Shown here piece by piece: positions 1 to 6,482 of a stretch of DNA of 19,856 bases. The notes beneath the pieces are model-generated. The model was given only the letters and a program-made list of their open reading frames with translations. It was not told where the DNA came from and searched no databases. Source of the DNA: Sphingobacteriia bacterium (lineage in GTDB: Bacteria > Bacteroidota > Bacteroidia > Chitinophagales > Chitinophagaceae); assembly GCA_004294465.1 (NCBI GenBank), contig REAV01000078.1:1-19856 (forward strand), in the 5' to 3' direction. Position numbers and translations under genes: made by a program. Within the stretch, counting starts at the first letter, position 1; each line of letters starts with the position of its first letter.

Positions 1-99
1 AAGCCATGCGCGATTCTCAATTATTCAATCAGGAGTTCTACTATAGAACTTTCAAAAGAGTCCGTGAATTTATCGCTAACTTTAGAGAGAACCAATCAA
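1..99 (+). repeat. 99-bp direct repeat, copy 1 (permease 3' end)
   Basis: These 99 bases are identical to 513-611 (constant offset of 512) and diverge at base 100. Read in frame 3 they encode the permease C-terminus (AMRDSQLFNQEFYY...), then run into SILFLE and a TAG at about 117-119. The copy therefore sits upstream of sequence that should precede it in the gene. This is what the tail of a 512-bp tandem duplication would look like, and also what a mis-joined contig end would look like. Confidence 0.95.
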
Positions 100-643
100 G
101 CATCCTCTTCCTCGAGTAGCTAAAAACAAATTAGTACCTGATAGCTTAAAAGCTTCTATTGAAGAATCTGCAGCCAACCAACTTGCTACCATTAAAGGAA
201 CAATTGATATGATGGCAAGAGACAATACAGAAAAATACCAATCATTGCAATTGCATGAAATTGAGTGGCATAGAAAATTCACTTTATCAGTTGCCTGCTT
301 AGTGTTGTTTTTAATTGGAGCACCCCTGGGATCGATCATTAGAAAAGGAGGGTTAGGTACCCCATTGGTTTTTGCCATTATTTTCTTTGTCATATTTCAT
401 CTGTTCAACACATTTGGAGAAAAATTCGTAAAATCTGGTCAAACCAATGCCATACTAGGGATGTGGCTTTCTACTTTTATTTTAATTCCAATCGGTGCAT
501 TTTTAATTTTCAAAGCCATGCGCGATTCTCAATTATTCAATCAGGAGTTCTACTATAGAACTTTCAAAAGAGTCCGTGAATTTATCGCTAACTTTAGAGA
601 GAACCAATCAATAACTTTAGAGAGAACCAATCAATTTAATCGT
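100..643 (+). CDS. LptF/LptG (YjgP/YjgQ) family permease, C-terminal fragment
   Basis: The frame is open from about base 86 and reads HPLPRVAKNKLVPDSLK..., then, from the ATG at 209, a helical stretch ending in LHEIEWHRKF. Three hydrophobic segments follow (KFTLSVACLVLFLIGAPLGS; TPLVFAIIFFVIFHLFNTFG; ILGMWLSTFILIPIGAFLIF). The APLGSIIRKGGLG loop between the first two is typical of LptF/LptG inner-membrane subunits, which with LptB move lipopolysaccharide towards the outer membrane. Only the end of the roughly 350-500-residue family protein is present. There is no genuine start, because unrelated order begins at base 100, and the native stop is lost through the 23-bp duplication, so the frame continues into the dismutase. 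Family assignment is good; whether this copy is functional, or is an assembly artefact, is open. Confidence 0.75.
513..611 (+). repeat. 99-bp direct repeat, copy 2 (native position in permease)
   Basis: Exact copy of bases 1-99. Here it is in its natural context, directly after the last membrane segment of the permease, so this is the native copy. Identity stops at base 612, where a second, 23-bp duplication begins. Confidence 0.95.
589..634 (+). repeat. Perfect 23-bp tandem duplication at the permease stop codon
   Basis: Bases 589-611 and 612-634 are identical 23-mers (beginning TAACTTTAGAGAG and ending ACCAATCAA). The same 23-mer is also at 77-99. Removing one tandem unit restores ...N-Q-S-I followed by TAA, a natural end for the permease 3 bases before the dismutase ATG. 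The extra unit is not a multiple of three, so it destroys that stop and opens the frame into the dismutase gene. Confidence 0.95.
612..619 (+). promoter_or_regulatory. Possible duplicated -7 element for the dismutase
   Basis: TAACTTTA matches seven of eight positions of the Bacteroidota -7 consensus TAnnTTTG and lies 24 nt before the dismutase ATG, a spacing like that of the other candidate promoters here. The same octamer occurs at 589-596 because of the 23-bp duplication. I see no clear -33 TTG/TTTG element at the expected distance. Confidence 0.22.
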
Positions 644-1369
644 ATGAAAACACCCAATAGCAGAAGATCATTTATTAAAACTACCGGAAAAGCAGGATTA
701 ATGGCAGGTATTGGATTGACCGTTTTACCCAAATTTGGATTCGCTTCTTCCAATAATAGTATTACCAATTTTGTTCAACAACCCTTGCCCTATAACTACA
801 ATGCACTAGAACCTTTCATAGATGCTATGACTATGGAAATTCATTATAGCAAACATGCAGCTACTTATGCAAAAAATTTAAACGACGCTTGTGTTGCAGA
901 AAAAGTAGATATCAATAATCAGTCATTAGATAACATACTTCGAAAAATTTCAGCCTATTCTCCAAAGATGAGAAACAATGCTGGTGGTCATTATAATCAT
1001 GAATTATTTTGGCAATGTATGAAACCTGGAACTGCAACTAAACCAAGCGGCAAATTAGCAGCAGCTATTGATAGTTCGTTTGGTTCATTTGATGCTTTTA
1101 AAACACAGTTTACAGATGCTGGTAAAAATAGATTCGGAAGTGGGTGGGCATGGTTGGTTTTATCGGCTGATAATAAATTGGTTATTGGCTCTACTCCCAA
1201 TCAAGACAATCCATTAATGGACACCAGCGAATTGAAAGGGAAGCCCTTATTGGGGTTGGATGTATGGGAGCATGCTTATTATTTAAAATACCAAAACAAA
1301 AGACCCGATTATATAAATAACTGGTGGAACTTGGTAAATTGGGATTTTGTAGCTACGCAATTCAATTAA
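644..1369 (+). CDS. Tat-exported Fe/Mn-family superoxide dismutase, Mn-type
   Basis: The 241-residue protein disproportionates superoxide to hydrogen peroxide and oxygen. Metal ligands are all visible: H67 (MEIH), H119 (GGHYNHELFW), D206 and H210 (DVWEHAYY). The second-sphere pair H71/Y75 is also kept. G115 and Q187 (STPNQDNPL) match the manganese rather than the iron pattern. The N-terminus carries a twin-arginine motif, SRRSFIK at residues 6-12, then a hydrophobic stretch, so it is probably exported folded to the periplasm. I start it at the ATG at 644 because that places the Tat motif at the N-terminus. The longer open frame from 209 fuses it to permease sequence through the lost stop codon. 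The OsmC gene follows 14 bp downstream, suggesting a shared oxidative-stress transcript. Enzyme family is certain, export likely, metal inferred. Confidence 0.93.
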   Translation: MKTPNSRRSFIKTTGKAGLMAGIGLTVLPKFGFASSNNSITNFVQQPLPYNYNALEPFIDAMTMEIHYSKHAATYAKNLNDACVAEKVDINNQSLDNILRKISAYSPKMRNNAGGHYNHELFWQCMKPGTATKPSGKLAAAIDSSFGSFDAFKTQFTDAGKNRFGSGWAWLVLSADNKLVIGSTPNQDNPLMDTSELKGKPLLGLDVWEHAYYLKYQNKRPDYINNWWNLVNWDFVATQFN

Positions 1370-1383
1370 CAGAAAAATAGATT

Positions 1384-1794
1384 ATGAAAGTTACTACTAC
1401 CTGGAAGGAAGCACTTGCTTTTGATGCGAATGCAGATGGACATATTGTACGTTTAGATACTACAAAAGAAGGTGGCGGGTTAGACAGTGGAATGAGCCCT
1501 AAAAAAATGTTGCTTGCTTCATTGTGCGGATGCAGTGGAATGGATGTTGTAGACATTCTTCAAAAAATGAAAGTTCATTTTACTCAACTGGAAATTACTG
1601 CTGAAGCAGAACAAACCGACGAGCATCCTAAAGTGTTTAAATCAATTGAATTAGTATATCACTGCAATGTAAGTGCCGAAGATGAAGATAAATTTAAGCG
1701 TGCAGTAAATTTATCAATGGAGAAATATTGTGGCATATCAGCAATGCTTGCTAAACATTGTGCCATCAATTACCAAACTGTTTTGATTGATTAA
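1384..1794 (+). CDS. OsmC/Ohr-family protein
   Basis: A 136-residue OsmC-fold protein. Family members reduce organic or inorganic hydroperoxides with a conserved cysteine pair; some OsmC-like proteins have other or unknown roles. The first cysteine region is LCGCSGMDVVDILQKM (C48, C50) and the second is MEKYCGISAMLAKHC (C116, C126). C50 and C116 fit the catalytic positions of the family. It is cytosolic, with no signal sequence. It follows the superoxide dismutase by 14 bp without an evident ribosome binding site, so the two probably share a transcript, the dismutase generating peroxide that OsmC-type enzymes could remove (inference; the compartments would differ). Its TAA abuts the end of the convergent glycosyltransferase gene with no spacer. 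Confidence 0.88.
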   Translation: MKVTTTWKEALAFDANADGHIVRLDTTKEGGGLDSGMSPKKMLLASLCGCSGMDVVDILQKMKVHFTQLEITAEAEQTDEHPKVFKSIELVYHCNVSAEDEDKFKRAVNLSMEKYCGISAMLAKHCAINYQTVLID

Positions 1795-2832
1795 TTAGAA
1801 TTTCCCAATCAGGTTCCTGATATGTCGGTAACCAATTAATACTTTTAAAAAAAGTAAAAGGGAATATTTCAATGTAACAGCATTGAAGTCCATCATCAAT
1901 GCCCCCCAGGCTTGTTGTAAAGCAACTTTGGGTTGATTGAATTCGTGGTATACTTTATGAGAAAGTCTGGCATAATATTGCGCGAAATATTTTTTTGACT
2001 CCTTACTGATTCTATCTCGGTTTTCTAAAGGCAGATAGCCTCTAATAATCCCAATAACTTTTGCGATTTCCTGAATATTCAATAATGCGTCATCTGAATT
2101 CAAAGCAATATTTGATCCATGAACCCTGAATTTGGCCAACACCCTTGGGCAATAACCCACTTCGTAATGAGCCGCCACGCGAACGGACATTTCCCAAAAA
2201 GAGCCAAATTCCATTCCAAAATAAGCCCCTAAATGTTCGTAGGTGCTTCTTTTTATTACCATTGCCGGGGGTTGTACTACCTGGCGTTTAGCAATGGTGA
2301 GTAACCAATTTTTCAGTACACCCCTTAACACCTGTAATCGGTTATGATCCCAGATTTTTATTCCTTTTCCGTTGATGTATTCAAAATCGGTGAAAGCTGC
2401 GCCAATTCTAGGGAAATCTTCAAAAAGGCTTTCGATCTCAAGATAGAAATCATGTAATAAAACAGTATCCCCATACAATAAATGAATATATTTTCCTTCG
2501 GAAAGTTTGATACAAGTTTCCAAATTGCGGAGCTTTCCAACATTTACCGGTTGCCTGAAATAACCTATTCTGCCAGCCCCAATTCTTTTTACCAACTCTT
2601 CTACATTACCATCTGTACTTGCGTCATCCACTACCATCACTTGCATTTGCTCAATTCCCCTATCCTGTTCCATAACAGATAAAAGGCATTCCTCTAAGAA
2701 GGTAATTGTATTGTACACAGGAATCATCACCGACCAAAGGGGCTGCTCTTTTCCAGAAGGCTGTGGCAGAATTACCGGAGGAAGTTTGGGTATCCTTTCT
2801 CTTAAGTCGGTTTTTTTTGAAGACAGATTCAA
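1795..2832 (-). CDS. Family 2 glycosyltransferase (GT-A fold)
   Basis: A 345-residue predicted glycosyltransferase that would transfer a sugar from a nucleotide-sugar to a surface glycan or lipid; donor and acceptor cannot be told. The nucleotide-binding core is SVMIPVYNTITFLEECLLSV (34-53) with VVDDASTDG (67-75). The metal-binding region is LLYGDTVLL (118-126), with only one aspartate (D122) where many relatives have DxD. E214 in the FWEMSVRVA segment fits the usual acidic catalytic position. The C-terminus (about 322-345) is hydrophobic to amphipathic and may touch the membrane. The start is a TTG at 2832: the first in-frame ATG is residue 36, inside the first core strand, and a stop lies eight codons upstream of the TTG. 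It stands alone between convergent osmC and the divergent CDF gene, not in a visible polysaccharide cluster. Confidence 0.85.
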   Translation of the reverse strand: MNLSSKKTDLRERIPKLPPVILPQPSGKEQPLWSVMIPVYNTITFLEECLLSVMEQDRGIEQMQVMVVDDASTDGNVEELVKRIGAGRIGYFRQPVNVGKLRNLETCIKLSEGKYIHLLYGDTVLLHDFYLEIESLFEDFPRIGAAFTDFEYINGKGIKIWDHNRLQVLRGVLKNWLLTIAKRQVVQPPAMVIKRSTYEHLGAYFGMEFGSFWEMSVRVAAHYEVGYCPRVLAKFRVHGSNIALNSDDALLNIQEIAKVIGIIRGYLPLENRDRISKESKKYFAQYYARLSHKVYHEFNQPKVALQQAWGALMMDFNAVTLKYSLLLFLKVLIGYRHIRNLIGKF

Positions 2833-2854
2833 AATAAATGCAGTTTGTTTACTT

Positions 2855-2862
2855 CAAATATA
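2855..2862 (-). promoter_or_regulatory. Candidate -7 promoter element for the glycosyltransferase
   Basis: On the minus strand this reads TATATTTG, a perfect match to the Bacteroidota -7 consensus TAnnTTTG, 22 nt before the TTG start. That spacing is identical to the one at the dipeptidase gene (3925-3932 to 3955), and it supports the TTG start. No TTG/TTTG -33 box is evident at the usual distance. Confidence 0.42.
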
Positions 2863-2924
2863 CTATTTGTATGGCTTTATTGGTAGGGCTATTTTATTAG
2901 TATACCTTGCTATAAATCGATTGG

Positions 2925-3908
2925 GTGAAAAAAAGTTTGCAAAATTTTACTATTCAAAAATGGATCACTGTATTAAGCGTTTTGCTTTTCATAGTAAAAA
3001 TAATTGCTTACTACATCACTTCATCTTTGGCTATTCTTTCTGATGCTTTAGAAAGCATTGTAAATGTAATTGCAGGGTTTATAGGTTTATATAGTTTATA
3101 TGTGGCTGCTAAACCAAAAGACGAAGATCACCCGTATGGACATGGTAAAGCAGAATTTGTATCTGCTGCTGCAGAGGGAAGCCTAATTATTGCTGCCGGG
3201 ATCATTATCATTTATGAAACCATTCAAAACATTCTACAAAACACCCAAATAAAATCATTGGATCAGGGTATGTGGTTAATTGCTTTAACCGCGGCACTGA
3301 ATTATATTGCTGGCCTCTATTGTGTTAAAATAGGAAAACAAAATAATTCACTTGCATTAGAATCGAGTGGTAAACATTTACAAATAGACACATACTCTAC
3401 ATTAGGTGTGCTGGGATCTATAGCCTTGATCTACTTTACTAAAATTTACTGGCTGGATAAAGTCATTGCAATTGCCCTTAGTTTCTGGATCATCTATAAT
3501 GGCTATACCATTTTAAGAAAATCATTAGCTGGAATAATGGATGAAGCGGATAAGGTTTTACTCAATCAGTTTATTCAGGAATTGAATGCCCACAAAAAAG
3601 CCAATTGGATTGATTTACATAATTTAAGAGTAATCAAATACGGGCCACTATTGCATATTGATTGTCATCTTACACTTCCATGGTACATGAATATTCATGA
3701 AGCACATAGAGAAATCGATGCCCTTTCCGATTTAATTAAAAATAAATTTGGAGATGCAATTGAATTGTTTGTACATACAGATGGATGCCTAGATTTTAGT
3801 TGTGCCATTTGCACAAAAACAGATTGTCCTGCTCGAAAACATCCATTTCAACAGCAATTGATCTGGACACTAGAAAATTTGGTATCGAATCAGAAACACA
3901 GCATCTAG
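2925..3908 (+). CDS. CDF-family divalent cation transporter with Cys-rich tail
   Basis: A 327-residue inner-membrane metal/proton antiporter of the cation diffusion facilitator family, likely exporting Zn, Fe, Mn or similar. Membrane segments lie at about 13-33, 45-62, 82-101, 115-134, 160-172 and 178-196. The loop signature DEDHPYGHGKAEF spans 66-78. The TM5 metal pair is H151/D155 (HLQID). The matching TM2 pair appears to be E43 and N47 (DALESIVNV) rather than the D/D of E. coli FieF, so selectivity may differ. The cytosolic C-terminal domain ends with a cysteine cluster (C288, C293, C296, C301, followed by PARKHPF) that looks metal-binding. The start is a GTG at 2925; no in-frame ATG lies before the first membrane segment. 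It is divergent from the glycosyltransferase, which shares the 92-bp spacer. Confidence 0.9.
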   Translation: MKKSLQNFTIQKWITVLSVLLFIVKIIAYYITSSLAILSDALESIVNVIAGFIGLYSLYVAAKPKDEDHPYGHGKAEFVSAAAEGSLIIAAGIIIIYETIQNILQNTQIKSLDQGMWLIALTAALNYIAGLYCVKIGKQNNSLALESSGKHLQIDTYSTLGVLGSIALIYFTKIYWLDKVIAIALSFWIIYNGYTILRKSLAGIMDEADKVLLNQFIQELNAHKKANWIDLHNLRVIKYGPLLHIDCHLTLPWYMNIHEAHREIDALSDLIKNKFGDAIELFVHTDGCLDFSCAICTKTDCPARKHPFQQQLIWTLENLVSNQKHSI

Positions 3909-3924
3909 CTTATCCTGAAATGCA

Positions 3925-3932
3925 TAACTTTG
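3925..3932 (+). promoter_or_regulatory. Candidate -7 promoter element for the dipeptidase operon
   Basis: TAACTTTG is a perfect TAnnTTTG match, 22 nt before the ATG at 3955. The short spacer would give a leader of roughly 15 nt. No convincing -33 TTG/TTTG box is seen, so this rests on the -7 element and spacing alone. Confidence 0.42.
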
Positions 3933-3954
3933 TACACTATTTAATTTGAATTAT

Positions 3955-5325
3955 ATGAATACCTGGAATGAATATCAAACAGCTAATAAAGATCGATTTT
4001 TAAACGAATTACTCGATCTATTAAGAATGCCAAGTGTTAGTGCCAGAACGGAGCATAAATCGGATATGCTGCATTGTGCTGAAGCTGTAAAAGCTCGCTT
4101 ATTAGAAGCGGGTGCTGATACAGTAACTATTTATCCCACAGATGGTCATCCAATTGTATATGGAGAAAAAATGATTGATCCTAGCAAACCTACTGTTTTG
4201 GTTTATGGACACTACGATGTTCAACCAGCCGACCCAATTGAATTATGGAAGAGTGGTCCATTTGATCCGGTGATTATTGATGGTAAAATTTTTGCACGTG
4301 GTTCTTGTGATGACAAGGGTCAATTTTATATGCACGTAAAAGCATTAGAAACTTTTACTAAAACCAATACTCAGCCTACTAATATTAAATTTTTGATTGA
4401 AGGGGAAGAAGAAATTGGTAGTCCAAATCTGGCCACATTTGTAAAGAACAATAAAGAATTATTAAAAGCAGATGTGATATTGATCAGTGATACTTCCATG
4501 TTAAGCATGGAAAATCCTTCTATCGATATTGGCGTGAGAGGATTGAGTTATATTGAAGTTGAAGTGACTGGACCGAACAGAGATTTACACAGTGGTGTAT
4601 ACGGAGGTGCAGTAGCCAATCCGATAACCATGTTGGCAAAAATGATTGCTTCTTGTCATGATGAAAATAATCATATTACCATTCCAGGATTTTATGATGA
4701 TATTGTAAATGCAACTGATGCTGAACGTACAAAAATGGCTCAGGCTCCATTTGATGAAAATGAGTACAAAACCGATTTAGGTGTAGATCATTTATGGGGA
4801 GAGAAAGGTTATACCACCAATGAAAGAACAGGCATACGACCAACTTTAGAAGTAAATGGAATCTGGGGCGGATATACTGGCGAAGGAGCGAAAACAGTAT
4901 TGCCTTCAAAAGCATTTGCCAAAATATCTTGCAGATTGGTCCCTAATCAATCTTCAGTAAAAATCACAGAAAAAATATTGAATTATTTTAAATCGATTGC
5001 ACCAGAAGGTGTTACAGTGCAAGCATCCGAGCACCATGGTGGAGAACCTTATATGACACCAATTGATTCAATTGCATACAGAGCAGCTTCAAAAGCTATA
5101 CAAACTACATTTGGCAAAGAGCCCATTCCAGTTAGAGGAGGAGGCAGTATTCCAATTTGCGCTTTATTTGAAAAAGAATTGGGATTAAAAATTGTATTCT
5201 TAGGATTTGGTTTAGACAGTGACAATTTGCATAGCCCGAATGAAAAATACAATGTATTCAATTTTTACAAGGGCATCGAAACCATTCCTTATTTCCATCA
5301 GTATTTTGCTGAAATGAATGCATAG
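3955..5325 (+). CDS. M20-family dipeptidase (CNDP-like)
   Basis: A 456-residue cytosolic metallopeptidase that hydrolyses dipeptides with two bound metals, usually Zn or Mn. Visible active-site groups: H86 and D88 in VLVYGHYDVQP, D119 in RGSCDDKG, the E152/E153 pair in EGEEEIGS, D179 in ISDTSM, and H426 near the C-terminus in LHSPNEKY. The dimerisation domain sits between about 195 and 370 (GPNRDLHSGVYGG marks its start). Length agrees with the dipeptidase branch related to carnosinase and CNDP. I choose the ATG at 3955; a TTG at 3946 would add only three residues and is less likely. The S4-domain gene starts 2 bp after the stop and trmD 11 bp after that, so the three are probably co-transcribed. 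Confidence 0.92.
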   Translation: MNTWNEYQTANKDRFLNELLDLLRMPSVSARTEHKSDMLHCAEAVKARLLEAGADTVTIYPTDGHPIVYGEKMIDPSKPTVLVYGHYDVQPADPIELWKSGPFDPVIIDGKIFARGSCDDKGQFYMHVKALETFTKTNTQPTNIKFLIEGEEEIGSPNLATFVKNNKELLKADVILISDTSMLSMENPSIDIGVRGLSYIEVEVTGPNRDLHSGVYGGAVANPITMLAKMIASCHDENNHITIPGFYDDIVNATDAERTKMAQAPFDENEYKTDLGVDHLWGEKGYTTNERTGIRPTLEVNGIWGGYTGEGAKTVLPSKAFAKISCRLVPNQSSVKITEKILNYFKSIAPEGVTVQASEHHGGEPYMTPIDSIAYRAASKAIQTTFGKEPIPVRGGGSIPICALFEKELGLKIVFLGFGLDSDNLHSPNEKYNVFNFYKGIETIPYFHQYFAEMNA

Positions 5326-5327
5326 CA

Positions 5328-5714
5328 ATGGCAGTTGAAAAAGATAAATTAAGGATTGATAAATATTTATGGGCTATCCGTTTATTTAAAACGAGAAGCC
5401 AGGCAGGAGATGCATGTAGCAAGGGCAAAATAAAATGGAAGGGCGATGTAGTGAAAGCTTCTCGTGTGGTTGCTATTGGTGACGAATACCATGTAAAAAC
5501 AGAAGCTAAAAAATGGGTGATTAAAGTAACTGGATTATTGCATACACGAGTTCAGTATTCCGAAGCAATTCAATACTACATCGATATCACCCCTGAAGAA
5601 GAAATAGACAGGATCAAATCGGTTGCAGCTAGTTTTCAAACAGGTAAGCGTTTGAGTAAAGTAGGTAGGCCAACAAAAAAAGAGCGAAGAGATTTAGGTG
5701 ATTTCATGGATTAA
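5328..5714 (+). CDS. hslR: S4-domain RNA-binding protein, Hsp15 (HslR) type
   Basis: A 128-residue basic protein with an N-terminal S4 RNA-binding domain (about 8-70: RIDKYLWAIRLFKTRSQAGDAC and the GDEYHVK strand), then a lysine/arginine-rich C-terminal tail containing KRLSKVGRPTKKERRDL. In E. coli, Hsp15 binds stalled 50S subunits that carry nascent peptidyl-tRNA and helps to recycle them. Length and domain order match that family; recognition is by these motifs only. It begins 2 bp after the dipeptidase stop and is followed 11 bp later by trmD, giving a translation and RNA-related pair. Confidence 0.85.
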   Translation: MAVEKDKLRIDKYLWAIRLFKTRSQAGDACSKGKIKWKGDVVKASRVVAIGDEYHVKTEAKKWVIKVTGLLHTRVQYSEAIQYYIDITPEEEIDRIKSVAASFQTGKRLSKVGRPTKKERRDLGDFMD

Positions 5715-5725
5715 TTTTTCTATTT

Positions 5726-6406
5726 ATGACTATTGATATTATTACGGCAGTTCCTGAATTATTGGAGAGTCCCTTCGGTCATAGTATTATGAAACGGGCA
5801 CAGGAGAAGGGTTTACTCAATGTACGTTTACATAACTTACGCAAATGGGCCATTAATAAACAGGCCCAGATAGACGATTACCAATATGGTGGTGGTGCAG
5901 GAATGGTCATGATGTGTGAACCCCTTGCCAATGCAATAGATGAATTACAAAAAGACCAACCTTATGACGCCATCATTTATATGACTCCTGATGGCAAACC
6001 TTTCAATCAACAAACAGCCAATCAACTTTCTTTAGAAGGAAATTTATTGATTATCTGTGGTCATTATAAAGGCATCGACGAACGCATCAGAACCAAATAT
6101 GTAACCATGGAAATATCCATTGGCGATTATGTATTGAGTGGTGGTGAATTGGCAGCAGCTGTAGTGGTAGATGCTATTGGCCGATTAATACCGGGTGTAT
6201 TAAATGATGAAACTTCTGCCTTGTTCGATTCCTTTCAAGATAATTTATTAGCGCCGCCAGTATATACAAGACCGGCTGATTTTAGAGGAGATAAAGTACC
6301 TGAAATTCTATTACAAGGTGATCCTAAGAAAGTAGAAGAATGGCGTTTTGAACAATCCCTTGAAAGAACCAAAACAAGAAGACCCGACATGTTAGGTGAT
6401 CTTTAA
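5726..6406 (+). CDS. trmD: tRNA (guanine-37-N1)-methyltransferase TrmD
   Basis: A 226-residue SPOUT methyltransferase that puts m1G at position 37 of tRNAs reading CNN codons and so prevents +1 frameshifting. The AdoMet-binding trefoil-knot region is seen at 86-91 (MTPDGK), 110-120 (ICGHYKGIDER) and 131-142 (SIGDYVLSGGEL). The general-base aspartate fits D168 in FDSFQDNLL, followed by PVYTRPADFRG, as in the family. It is slightly shorter than the E. coli enzyme (255) but has no missing block. It is not in the rpsP-rimM-trmD-rplS arrangement of many bacteria; here it is last in a dipeptidase-hslR-trmD run. The 76-bp stretch that follows is pyrimidine-rich and holds no hairpin that I can see. 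Confidence 0.96.
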   Translation: MTIDIITAVPELLESPFGHSIMKRAQEKGLLNVRLHNLRKWAINKQAQIDDYQYGGGAGMVMMCEPLANAIDELQKDQPYDAIIYMTPDGKPFNQQTANQLSLEGNLLIICGHYKGIDERIRTKYVTMEISIGDYVLSGGELAAAVVVDAIGRLIPGVLNDETSALFDSFQDNLLAPPVYTRPADFRGDKVPEILLQGDPKKVEEWRFEQSLERTKTRRPDMLGDL

Positions 6407-6482
6407 GCTTTCATTTTTGCCATTCAACATTTTTCAGCCCTTTTTTCCCTGATTTTTATAGACATTCGCGTCCATTTATATT
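6407..6482. other. Spacer between trmD and the DUF5916 gene
   Basis: This 76-bp stretch is rich in T and pyrimidine runs, and I see neither a hairpin nor a good TAnnTTTG match. It must carry the promoter of the DUF5916 gene unless that gene is read through from trmD, but I cannot place it. Confidence 0.4.

Noticed and set aside
82..393. Open frame on the minus strand over the permease fragment
   Set aside because: It lies antisense to clear permease coding sequence with typical membrane segments, and its own translation resembles nothing.
209..1369. A genuine bifunctional permease-dismutase protein
   Set aside because: The join is made only by a perfect 23-bp duplication that removes an otherwise natural stop codon, and the dismutase has its own ATG followed by a proper Tat signal. 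I list the two parts separately.
2482..3043. Plus-strand open frames over the glycosyltransferase and the CDF start
   Set aside because: Antisense or out-of-frame shadows of two well-supported genes; no motif or start context in their favour.
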